A stretch of 64,000 nucleotides of DNA from Nautilus pompilius (lineage: Eukaryota > Mollusca > Cephalopoda > Nautilida > Nautilidae). The notes beneath the pieces are model-generated. The model did not search any database. It had not been told where the DNA came from and saw only the letters and a list, made by a program, of their open reading frames with translations. The first letter of the stretch is position 1; every line of letters starts with the position of its first letter. The stretch lies in assembly GCA_018389105.1 (NCBI GenBank), contig JACATO010002730.1:1160501-1224500 (forward strand). The letters run 5' to 3'. Both the position numbers and the translations under genes were made by a program. Shown in pieces: positions 1 through 11,279 of the stretch.

Positions 1-3000
1 TCGTGCCCAAAAACATTTAAAGGAAGAAATTTAATTTTACGCCTATTCCATTGCTAGGATTTTGTTTATTTAGAATAAATCACAAACCTGTAGCATTTAT
101 ACAACAGGAATTTTCGAAATACGTAAAATGGAAGAACTATGAAGAAGCGGCTTCAGTCTGCTAATATAATTAGAATAAAACTCATCGGTGTTCATACGCA
201 AGTTTATCGAAATTATGGAATATTTTTAATAGTTAAATTTTGGTTTTCTGACTCAAAATGATAGATAAATTTATAAGCACTGTAATGAGTTATAAGTGTA
301 AACTATTGTTCATCACAAATAGAAAAATGCATAGTTATCTTTAAACAAGAAGAGATCTACTGGCATGCGAATATTCATTAAGTGATATTTTTTGTTATTT
401 TATCAAACATTAAAGTCACACTTAAAAAATGTTAAAATGAAGTCATCAAAAACAATAAATGTATACATACAATAGGGAAAGCAGTAGAAATGGTATTATT
501 AAACTCTCGCATCATGAATAAATATTGATCGAACAATTCGTCTTAATAAAGCCTCGGATATGGATTGCTTCGCTGGATGACATTTCTCCCTTTTTTCGCT
601 GAAATAAGCTTTTCGTGTAATTGAAGAAAGGTCTTGGAAATATTATAATCAGTTTGGGACAATTTATTTGGAATGAATAGAATACTGCATGCTGATTAGG
701 CGTATGTGAAAGAAAATGCACATTTTAGCAGAGCTAAATGAATTACTTCAAGGTTTCGCACGTCGCATCTGAGCTAGAACTACAAACAAATGCTATATTT
801 TAAAATAGCTAATGCATTGCATAACTTTTGCGAGTTCAGTTAAGAGTTTCATTTGTCTCAGACTTAAATTACGGTGGTAGTAGTATTGTTAGGTTTATTA
901 GACTCAGAATAAATTGCTTTCTCCAAAGTGTAGTTCTTGACTTAGTGGTCCTTTTCATCAAATTTTCTAAACTAGTGAAGTTTTCTGATATGATTATGTA
1001 GTAATGTAAAAACTCTACTGGTTTTAAGCCATAGTAAGTAATACACTAAATATAAACCATTAATTTAGTCATATTTGTTTTCCAAAATGTTTCCTTCGTA
1101 AAGTCTAATCTACCTTTAATAACCATGCTATATGAAAACACACAAACCACTATGCACGTGTGTTAAATTATTTAATTTCAGTGAACCTATATATATATAT
1201 ATATATATATAAACTAAATATGAAACGCAAACACAATGTAAGTATAATGTTTTTTTTATATCAGTCATCAAAGAAGAATTGATAATGCATTTTCTTCCGG
1301 AGTTCAAAAAAGTTAGGCTTCAACCCCTTAAAATACCTTCACGGCTTATAGCAAGTCATTTTAGACAGTCTTAGATTCAGGAGATTAAAATTCTGCTAAC
1401 ACTATAAAAGTTAAACCAACTTGAGAAAAAAATAAACTCATTGCAAACAGTTATGCACTTCCGGAAGCGATTTTTTTATTTCTTAACATATTCGTGTTTT
1501 CCATCAGTAAAACTGATGAACACAAGAAAAATTTTTTTCATATACTTAATCGGAAAAATACGTAAAAAAAACATCTGTTTTTCATCTTTGATGCGAAAAA
1601 TATTGAGTCATTGCTAGTTTACAGTTTCATTTATTAGACAGACAAAAATTTATTAAAAAGACAATATTCTCAATTTAGTTTTCTATGTCAGGATGACAAG
1701 CACTACGAAACATACAAGAAAATTAATAAATGGCATCAAAGCATGAAATTACAGCATACACTAATACTAAACTAATTTTAGTCGGAGACGTTGCCAAGAA
1801 TACGCCAAGTTTTAACAAGTACTTCACGAGAAAGTCTTTAGAGATTAGACAAACATGTACTCAGGATAATATATCCGCCGCACAAATTACATAAACTCTG
1901 CAAAAGCGTTTTCCCCTTTTATTTTACAAAATCCTGATAAGATGCAGTTCTCTAATACTGCGAAAAGTTTCGTTTAAGACTGCATAAAAAATTTCGTGTA
2001 TGTTAACAAAATATAGAGCGCATGCGGTTTTATTTAATCCTAAATAAAATTAGTAGTTGAATAGTTTCTCGTATGACCTAGAAATATTGTGCTTTCCGAA
2101 AGCATGTTATGTATTTTGCAAAAATATTAAATCATTTAATTAAATAAGGAACACAAAAACAAACATTGCAAACGCGTGCACGTGAATATAAAAATAAATG
2201 AATAATAATTATTACTTTATATATTTTAATGTTTTAAAATAAAATCATAGCTATATGTTAAGTTCCTTTTTGGTGTAACACTACGTTATGTCGCACTCGG
2301 ACCATTTACAGTTATATGTGAATTCTTATTATATGCACGAATCAGTCACCTCTCAGCTATTCAATGACTTTTTATTAAAAATCAATGTAACTGCACAATC
2401 ACAGTACTGTAAATCTAAACATTATTAGTTTCACATTTGCCAGTACGTTTTACAGTAAATATATTTTTACGACAATCAGCGATATCATTTGTAACGTATT
2501 TATGTTAAAGATTTGCTAAACGATCTAATAACAAAACAATAAGTAGACAACTACATTTTATAGTAAATTATAATATCTAATTCAGATCACTTTTATTCAT
2601 GTCATTCGTTATATGTAGCTCTTGCTTAAGTATAAACACAGTCTCTGTTTTAAATTCCTTACGTTATTCTCACTAAACGGTAAACAAGATGATAAATAAT
2701 ACCGTTTTGATTATTTTAGTATAATAAAGAATAAGATATACTTTTTTTTTGTAAAAATATAAAGATAGAATAAACAAACACTGATAATCCTTTTCTTCTA
2801 ACTCTTTGGCTCATTTTAGGCAGAGAACTAAATGTTAAAGCACTTCTGAAATTATTTAAGGCCAGCGCTATTTTTTTAAAATATTAATAAACTTTTATTC
2901 AGTGTAAATAAAAACGAATTCTATTATTTAGACGATTGATGGAGAAGCTGACAAACAATACCGAGCGGATCCATGTGTAACAATCTATATTTATACATTT

Positions 3001-4280
3001 ACACACAGATTTTAACAATTTATAATGACCCAGAGTGTCAATTTTTAAATAAATGATGGGAATTAACTGTATTACAATTTTGTATTCTTATACATTTTAT
3101 GCTTTGTTTTTCTCACTATAGTGAAACCAAAATAGCGATGAGCGTGTTTAACGTCATCTTGTGGCTTGCTTAAATGTAATAGGTTGCTGTAATAAAATAT
3201 AAGCTTAGATAATATTAGCACAAGAATCCAACCTCCAACGCTGGATAAATAACGTTTAAAAAAAAACAGGTTACGGAAATAATAAGAAAGGCTGTAATAG
3301 ACCAGACACCAGTCAGGTGAAAATTTGAACTGTCAAAGAATCATTTTCAAGAAGCACTGGGTTTTTTTTTTTTTACTGTCTTACATGATTAACATGCATA
3401 TACTATCCTCGTTCAATATTTGGAAAATATTCTGCTAGGTTAATTTATGTCAGTAATTCACATAAAAAACAAAGAACGTCTGCACTTTTAATTTAACATT
3501 TTACAAATAAAATGACTTTTCATCTATGCGGCAATATTAAGGTTCACAACAGTATTTAGAGCCCATAATGTTCCCATGACACTTTTGGACGTGGTGTCTT
3601 ACTAAAAGTAAAATTGTATTGCTATGTCTCAGGAAAAACACGTGTACAGCCATTTATTTTTTGATACAACGGCAGAACAAAATAAATATTATCTTTCAGT
3701 GTTTTAATAATATTTCTTTCCAAACTCAATGCTGAAAATTTTCCAAATAAAGCAATTTTTCTGTAAGATGAAGATATATTTCCTCCTTATAGTATATGTA
3801 ATATATACCAGAATATTTTACAGAAATTAAATCATGCCAATTAAATGTTAATTGATTAAATACAATTTCAAATACAAACTATTGTCATACGATTTAAAAT
3901 GTTTTAGTTTTAAAAGCATTTTTGAAATTATTAATACTACTTATAGACGACAGACTTCTGCTTGCATTAATATTAAAACACAAAGATGAAATAATTTGAT
4001 TTCTTTCAGAAATAACGACAAGGGATATTTAAATAAGATAAAGATGGAAAAGACTGTAAATAACAAACCTCGATAACTTGTATTAAATGTGTTATATTAA
4101 TATGAAACATGTTAAAATATAGGTACACGAAAAAGCAAACGATTCTGCTAATGAATTACTTTTAGAATTCTCTTTTACTTAGTATTTCTTGTTAGTTAAA
4201 CGCAGATTTAGCTTTTAATGTTCTACATTTACGTCACTGATTTTCTTTTCTGACAATATTGTTAATGATAACGGTTAATA
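1..4280. other. AT-rich non-coding stretch
   Basis: No open frame with coding character and no transposon similarity was found. The stretch is made of A/T-rich sequence with homopolymer runs and one (TA)n run, which is listed separately. A 69-codon minus-strand frame at 512-721 has neither a splice context nor biased composition and looks accidental. The stretch is probably intron or intergenic DNA. Confidence 0.7.
1188..1211. repeat. (TA)n microsatellite
   Basis: An uninterrupted alternating TA run of about 12 units, directly visible in the sequence. Confidence 0.95.
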
Positions 4281-7200
4281 CACTGGCTGACGGATACAGC
4301 ATGAACGGTGGGATGGAGGCAGACAGACCGAAGTTAATTTTAACGCAACTGCCAGAGATTTAATTTGTAGTGTCCGATTGGCAAGTGGCCCATAATGCAA
4401 TCCCTCTCTCACCTCTACAAATGGCTCTCTGGTGTGGTTTCCTATTTACTTCTTTCTTTCTTGTAGCTCCAAAGAAATTTTTGTAGCAGGTCTTTTCATT
4501 AAGTTTGTCATTGCTTTTGCGCGAGATAATTAACCGGAAATGCATTGGACCATCGTCTTACTGCCTATCACTAATGCGACGCCTGTATATAAGAGCTCTT
4601 GGTTTCAACACCATGAAAGACCATAATGAAAATAACTTGACTTTCCTGTTTCATTAATTATTATATTTATTTTAGTTATTTTTTCTTACAACTGAAGTTT
4701 ATAAAATGCTGATAAGTACACGATGTGTCAGCCAGTCTAGACTGCAGACAAATATTACCTATACCGGTTCCAAACAAAAGGCTAACTTTACATTATGTTT
4801 ACGTGGTATTTATTATCTTTCCCAATACTAAAGTTAATACCTTGTCGATATGATCTTTTGCATCTCTACTGCAGTCAGTAATACATATTTAAGGAGCTGT
4901 CACCATTGTACATTTGTTATAATTAATATAAATTCAATGCATTTTTAATCCCTCTGAAAATCATTTGAAAGGTATCTTATCGCTGCAAAATATCAGACAT
5001 ATTTCGCGTTTAACGATTCAGTGAGAAAACGTCGAATATTTTTCCTGTTATTTACTAACAAATTAAGGATGTCATTCCTTCAGTGTATGTTTTAATAATA
5101 ACTTTACCCACTCATCTTATTTTTTTCCATCGACAGCTGTTAATAATACTACAAACTATTATTATTAAGTAATTTTCAACCATTTCATTTAAAGCTGCTT
5201 TACAGCAAAATGTGTGAAAATATTAGTGGGGAAAGGAATAAAGGGAAAGAAAACGAAAATAAACTTCTATAATTCTCTGCTTAATCCGTTATTCAATGTG
5301 TAACAGACTGGACTAAAACCAAAAACACCTACCATCGATAATTATTAATTAAAACCCCAAGGAATTATTTCTGCCGGAACAAGCAATTTGCTTTTGATGA
5401 ACACGCGCGCCGACTGGAGCCGCCGCTAAGTGTGTGCGTTTAAATATCAAAATAGCTTTTTATAATGTGAGAATTAGGGGACAAACTAAAACCCATTGAT
5501 CGAAACATTTTTAAAATTACTTTTATAGCAAATAAAGTTGTTGTATTCTGTCAGTTTCATTTATGAGTCCAAATAAATTGCAGTAACCATAACTTTATTA
5601 ATTTATGTAATTAGGAAGAAACTACAAAATAAATAGCTAAAATTTCTCAAAAAATAAATTATGCTGATATTTCATGGTTTAATGTTATATTATTTACATA
5701 AATAATTAATTCTTTATATTCATGTGAAAACGCACAAATTAGCATCTTTTTACATTCAGAAAGCGAAAATGTTTAACAAATAATTTGTAGCAAGACTTAA
5801 TAAAGCACTTTGAGATGGAATTTTCTTGTTCACTGCATAATAAGCCAAAATATTATTTTACATTATTTTTATATATTCACTGTCATTTAATAACTAGTAA
5901 AAATATTTCATGGAAAGATTTAAAATATAATAAACGACAATTAACGCTAGTCTCTTGTTGAATTGCGTGTAAATATCATACAGATCGGATTTACTAAATC
6001 TTCTCTGCTAAATACGGTACGAAATTTAGTTTTATTTCAAAGTATTTATTAACCTTATTTGTGATGCTACTTCGATAAAAGTTTGGTCTCTAAATATTTT
6101 ATTGACATTTTGGCGATAATTTCCTGCGGCATAATTATGAGAAGAGATTAACGACGAGAAATAGAATGCTTATAATTAGGAATATCTTGAATATGACGAC
6201 AAGAAAAGAAAAGCCTTTTCTAAAAGGATAATAAAATACCGTTTTCGGATTGTGATAAGGTCTCTAAAAATTACTCCTAAATCATATCTATCATTTCCTT
6301 TTGCAATAGTTAAGGCTAAATCATCTGCTTTTCTCTGTAACATGAAAATAGTCATTATAAGAATATAGTTAGTTAAATACAGACAGTTATAAACACCTAA
6401 TCGCCGTCAAGTTTCACAACTTTATTTAGTTTACATCATATTGCAATCATCTCAACGCTATTCATAAATGCACATAACACGCAAAAAAAACTCTATTACA
6501 AATTCGATATATAAATAAATAAAGTAAAATATCTTTGGTGAGCATTTAGGTCTTTTCTTTTAATGAAATTTTGCAGTTGTAAAACGAATTTTGCTGTTTT
6601 AATCTCTTCTACGGAAACTGAGACTCGCAAGACATTGGCATGTTCGAAAGGTAGGCTTTAACCGTCTTCAGTGACGAGGCTAGCATAGTTAGAATAGTGA
6701 ATACAAAAATTTTAAACCCTTCTTTTATTATCCCTATTTGAAACATCATGATAAATGGAAATTTATTAAGCCTAATGCATCCCTTTTAAAATTATTTGAA
6801 TTTCTCAATTAAACCTTGCAGCATATCAAAACCATCTTCTACAGGAAATCTTAATTTTATATCGGTGATTTTCATTCCTGAAGGTTCAGAAAATAGTTTA
6901 ATATGTTTAAACCAAAAGTATGTACATCAAATAAAAGAATCTGTTTTTTTTTTTTATTCAGCGAGATTTGCCTATAATCCTTCTCAAGCTATTTTCTTAT
7001 TTTGCCACTAATAAACGATGATATATTTTTTACTTGTCGATTCCAATTATCTACTAACAAAGCACTTTCATGTGATATAATAATCCTGTGTGACCTTTGT
7101 GCCAAAAATACAAAATGTGTTTTCTAAGGAATAATATTCTTTGTAAAGCTAAGTCTCTAAAGAGCAGAATTAGTCGACCGACCGTTCTAAAATTTTACGG

Positions 7201-8670
7201 CGGAAAGGCTATAACTCGCCAGTCACTGCATCCTGATCTTTACTATAATTCAATACACCTAATATTTTGTCTTAAATTGAATCTTTATTCGCGGTAGCCT
7301 CAATTTTCTTAGCTGTAACCAAAACTCCATCAACAAGGTAGAAATGAGGCATATGCGAGTTCCCATCATTCATTAATAAATATTGTAGAAACCCGCATAG
7401 TCATATTTTGCTAATTTTTGCTATTAAAAATTATACTAATAAGAATCAAAGATCAGAACCCGACAAGATCATTATATTTTTATGCGTAATCAAACTTAAT
7501 TTACGGAAAGCAGGTATTTGGGAAACCATTTAGAAACGAAAAAATAAAGACCGCTTCGTTTTTCAAATGAAAATAGTTATGTTTACTAAAGGACAAGGTG
7601 CATGAAGTGAATGCAAAGGGTTTCTCTTCTTCCGTAGTGAAATGAGAACATACCACTCCATTCCAAAAGGGAAGAATAACGTGGCAGTTTGGTAGGAGTT
7701 AACATTATATTAGATAGTTCAAAAACGTTAAAGTATTGAACCACTTTCTGACAGGCTTGTAACTACTTCCAAATATCGCTTTTTAAACATTTTTATAGCG
7801 CATGTAAAAGACTAAACAAGGTTGGGAAAGTCTTGACCAAGAAATAATCCGATAAACAAGGTGTCTGGATCTTTTAAAACAGCTTTCCAAATTTCAGCAG
7901 AGATGACAATATAAATAATATTTGCTTTTGTATTTAAAATACTTCCTAACACGGAGCAATCCATACATTTGCTGCAGTTAGTGGAACACTCTTTTATTGT
8001 TAAAAACGATGATTTTCGGTACTGAAAAGAATCAAATGATCGTTTATATAACATTCATATCAGTTATTTTTCCAGAGCCTTATCCATCCAGCACTGAAAT
8101 ATTGCTGCTGTGGGCGATTCCAAAGCGTAAACTGTACGCTGGAAAACTCAACAAACAGTATTTATAATTAGATATTTTTAAAATGCCTAATTAGTTCTCA
8201 TCTACTGATAAATCTAACAGAAATTAATATTCAGCAGCTAAAATCGAAAAGTCCTCTGGCGAAGAAGAAAAAAATTTGTTCACTTTCCAACACAAATTTT
8301 TGGTCATTATATAAGCTCTCTGTGTAACTGTATACGTTCATATACATTGAGAACCAACAGCAACAAGACCAGCTCATTTAATGGAATTAACAGGCCAAGA
8401 ATACAAGCATAAAACAATGTTTTATTCTTAGATATTTATAACAGATATAAATGTATATATCACTAGTGTAAGCGTGCGTAAATACAGTGACTTGTTTGCT
8501 CAAAGAAAAATGAACCTTTAAGTTATCTGTAGTTCCCATAATTCTTGAATGAAAGACAATCAAATAATTGTTTGGTGAATTTTTTTTTAAATTAATGATA
8601 CCCAGAAATTTTTATTCGAATCAACTTGCATTTTAGAGAGCAGACCATGATCTAAAACACTGGATTATTA
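4281..8670. other. AT-rich non-coding stretch
   Basis: Mostly featureless AT-rich DNA. A slightly GC-richer patch at about 4300-4600 holds a 61-codon minus-strand frame without recognisable similarity. A TATATAAG string lies at 4586-4593, but only a 14-codon frame follows it. A short CpG-rich spot occurs near 5400-5435. None of these can be called a gene. Confidence 0.6.
8668..8670. repeat. Target-site duplication (left), TTA
   Basis: TTA immediately precedes the left CACTGG terminus and is repeated directly after the right terminus. A 3-bp match has an appreciable chance probability, but it sits exactly at the boundary of a perfect 13-bp inverted repeat. Confidence 0.65.
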
Positions 8671-8683
8671 CACTGGTCAACAA
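8671..8683 (+). repeat. Left terminal inverted repeat
   Basis: CACTGGTCAACAA is identical to the reverse complement of 10539-10551. Similarity fades into AT-rich sequence after the 13th base. Confidence 0.8.
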
Positions 8684-8911
8684 GTATTTATCATCAAGCA
8701 TATGTCAAGGTGTACTTAGTGTAGTTTTTAATTCTGATTTCAAATATACAATTAGTTTTTGACATCACGTGCAGTTTTAAAGATGAGAAAGATTTTTGGT
8801 TTTAGCTCATGCATTATATAGAAATTCCAATTAATGACGTGTATGCATGTATTTCTTTTACATCATGGAAACATACCTTAAAATAAACTACATTATTCAT
8901 TGCTGCATAGT

Positions 8912-9034
8912 TCAGATGCAATATTTCATCATCTTAAATTAACCAATCAAGTTTTGTCTGATGAAATAGGTATTTCAACATCTCAAATTGTCCAGTCATA
9001 ATTGTTCTGATGAAATATTTCATCATCTCAAATT
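8912..9034 (+). repeat. Three imperfect tandem copies in the transposon leader
   Basis: A block of the form TCTGATGAAATATTTCATCA followed by TCTCAAATT occurs three times, starting near 8912, 8956 and 9005 at 44-49 bp spacing. The core is itself partly palindromic (GATGAAATATTTCATC). It lies between the left terminal repeat and the first ATG of the broken transposase gene. Confidence 0.7.
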
Positions 9035-9089
9035 CAATATAAGTATAACCGTTTGTATCTATTTCCTTACTTGTTTTACAGTGTTAACA

Positions 9090-10250
9090 ATGTCAAGACA
9101 GTGTAGAAATCCTCCTGATGTGTTTTGTTATGTCTGTGGACAATTTATTGTGAAAGCTAAAAAAACGTAAATAACATCAGAGATCAAGAAGATTTATAAG
9201 CTATACTTTGACTGTCCTTTTGTAGATCAGGACAAGTTATGGGCACCATATTTTATCTGCTCAGCTTGCTCAAATGGCTTACGTGACTGGTTCAATAAGA
9301 GGAAGAAGTACATGCCTTTTGCCATTAACCCTAACTCTACAGAGTTGCGTTTGTTTATTGACTCTTCAAAACGAAGTTTGAAAGCTGTACTTCTCCATAA
9401 TGGTAATTTGAAGCCCTCCATTCCTATTGCACACTCCGTTCATCTTCATGAAACATATGAGAATATGGAACTTTTATTCCATGCCATTGCCTATGAAAGA
9501 TACTCATGGAAAATAAGTGGAGATTTAAAAGTTATTGGAATGTTAATGGGAATACAGTCAGGTTTCACAAAATTCTGTTGTTTCTTGTGTCTATGGGATA
9601 GTCGGGCAACTGACAGACATTATTCGGAATCAAACTGGCAGACAAGAACATCATACCAGTCAGGACTGTCTAGCGTCAAGAATACACCTCTTGTAGATCC
9701 ATGTCATTTCCTATTGCCTCCTTTGCACATAAAGCTTGGACTGAAGAAACAGTTTTTAAAGACACTAGGGAAGAGAAATGCCAGAGGGTTTGAGTGTATT
9801 GTAGAAAAGTTTCCCAAAATCACACAGGCGAAGTTGAAAGAAGGTATCTTTGTCGGACCCCAAATTAGAGAAGTACTCAAAGATGTCAACTTCAAGGCAA
9901 TACTGGATGAACTGGAACCGCCTGCCTGGAATGCCTTCATTTAGATCTGTGAGAAATTCTTGGGCAACAAGAAGGCAATGGACTACAAGGATGGCATCAA
10001 GAATCTTCTGAATGTTACTCAGCAATGGGTTGTCGCATGTCACTGTAAGTTCACTTCTTGGACTCCCATCTGGATTTCTTCGCAGATAACCTTGGAGCAG
10101 TGTCTGATGAACATGGTGAAAGATTTCACCAGGACATTAGTGCTATGGAGAAACGGTACCAAGGCTTCTGGCTGACTACTGCTGGACACTCTACCGTGAT
10201 CAACCAGATCAGGAACACCGCAGGAAATCCAAATCACAATGTTTTTAACT
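9090..10250 (+). pseudogene. Broken transposase-like gene (orphan zinc-finger/DDE family)
   Basis: The likely start at 9090 opens MSRQCRNPPDVFCYVCGQF, a Cys-rich N-terminus. TAA at 9168-9170 interrupts the frame, which continues in register through a second CxxC (FICSAC) into the main block at 9312-9944. Numbered from codon 9312, that block has LRLFIDSSKR (Asp17), SGDLKV (Asp71), CFLC (Cys90/Cys93) and PPLHIKLG (His129). TAG at 9942-9944 is followed by the same frame to about 10030, then a frameshift and a TAA at 10046-10048. The new frame carries VSDEHGERFHQD, with Glu at 10118-10120. Asp-Asp-Glu plus CxxC and a His fits an RNase H-fold transposase. From memory, homologues are multicopy in aphids, Hydra and molluscs and have a longer segment between the Cys-rich part and FIDSSKR, so an internal deletion near 9320 is likely. 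The function assignment is inference; the gene is clearly non-functional. Confidence 0.75.
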
Positions 10251-10334
10251 CTGTTGTTCTAACTTTTTCTGTTTTGTCTGACCCATTTTTTGTGTATTCA
10301 CTCTTTGTAGAATGATAGTGATGATTTTTAACTC

Positions 10335-10340
10335 AATAAA
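10335..10340 (+). promoter_or_regulatory. AATAAA polyadenylation signal
   Basis: A consensus hexamer about 85 bp downstream of the last recognisable transposase codons and inside the element. It plausibly served the transposase transcript. Confidence 0.4.
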
Positions 10341-10538
10341 CTCTTTTACTTTCTAAAAATAATATGTCCTTATTTATTACGTTAATGATTTCATATATAC
10401 AAATATGTAAATATTTGCATGTATCTACTGAAAAACTGATACGTGCTGCATACAAATGGAGTGAAATTTTGAAATCAGCACGAAAAATTAGTCTAAAAAA
10501 GTTGGTTTGCATTCACAATGAGTATAATACATTTAATT

Positions 10539-10551
10539 TTGTTGACCAGTG
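10539..10551 (-). repeat. Right terminal inverted repeat
   Basis: TTGTTGACCAGTG is the exact reverse complement of 8671-8683 and is followed directly by TTA. Confidence 0.8.
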
Positions 10552-10950
10552 TTATTTATCTATGTAAAGACTATTAATAAATGGATAACTTTTGTCATTT
10601 CATGATATCTGCAATGTTAGCTTCAGTTAAACTGAACTGTTCCCTTGTATAGGTTCAAGATTGTTTGAATAAGCGCTCAGTTTATCCAAAGTCCACAGCA
10701 AAAGTTTTTGCTGCCTGCTAAAGACGTGATGAAGAAAGTTACTCTGTTTCCCCTAATAAAAATTGTTGGGTTACCTTTGTGAAAACAATCAGATTTCATC
10801 TGTATTTCTTCAATATCGAAAGCTGAGGAATCCATACTTATGTCTAATTTCCAAGCTCAGAAAAGGGGGAAAAAATTCAGCTACTTTTGAGTGAAATTAT
10901 TGGCAAGATTATGAAAAAAGCAAGGCCGAATAGGCTGGACCATAGAGGAG

Positions 10951-11246
10951 TCAGAGGGCGCGTGCAGCGAACCAGCGTAAGTTCGCAGCAAAGGATGATC
11001 CATCTAGTCGAACAGCGAGGTAAAAGCCGCGATCCTTGGCGATAACCAAAGGCCGTGGAGTAAAGCGTTCAGAAGGAACAGCAACCGGTATAGAAAACTG
11101 ATGGATGCCCAACACCGCGAGATAAACGATGTTACACGCAAGGCTATAGCCAACCATGACGAAACCCATTCTTCCGTAGGAATTTCGTGCGCTGCGCTTC
11201 ATATCTTGAAATAGATGAAAAGTCGTCCTCACTCTGTCTTGAATGA
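10951..11246 (-). CDS. Candidate 3'-terminal coding exon, unknown product
   Basis: The minus strand has a good 3' splice site: a T-rich tract ending ...TTTATTACAG, with the AG at 11247-11248. It is followed by an open frame of about 97 codons ending in TGA at 10951-10953. The first two exon bases complete a split codon, so entry is in phase 1. The block is much richer in G+C and CpG than its surroundings, which fits coding sequence. The peptide has a basic start (VRTTFHLFQDMKRSARN), a hydrophobic stretch (MVGYSLACNIVYLAVLGI) that could be one membrane segment, and a mixed tail ending RWFAARAL. I do not recognise the family. No AATAAA follows closely downstream. It could instead be a GC-rich repeat with a chance open frame. 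Confidence 0.42.
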
Positions 11247-11279
11247 CTGTAATAAACACAAAAATACAAATTATTTATA

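Larger units (their letters stand above)
8671..10551 (+). mobile_element. Decayed DNA transposon, CACTA/Mirage/Chapaev-like
   Basis: The element is bounded by a perfect 13-bp inverted repeat, CACTGGTCAACAA, reading inward from 8671 and from 10551 on the other strand. The trinucleotide TTA directly flanks both ends (8668-8670 and 10552-10554) and fits a 3-bp target-site duplication. A second motif, CTGATTTCAAA, recurs in inverted orientation about 64 bp inside the left end (8734-8744) and 73 bp inside the right end (10468-10478). The interior carries one broken gene in the plus orientation followed by an AATAAA signal. Ends beginning CAC with short duplications are known for the CMC superfamily, so I place it there. 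The exact family is inference. The copy is dead, since its gene has several stops and a frameshift. Confidence 0.78.

Noticed and set aside
4586-4625. TATATAAG followed by CACCATGA as a possible promoter and start
   Set aside because: The frame from the ATG is only 14 codons, and TATA-like strings are frequent in DNA this AT-rich.
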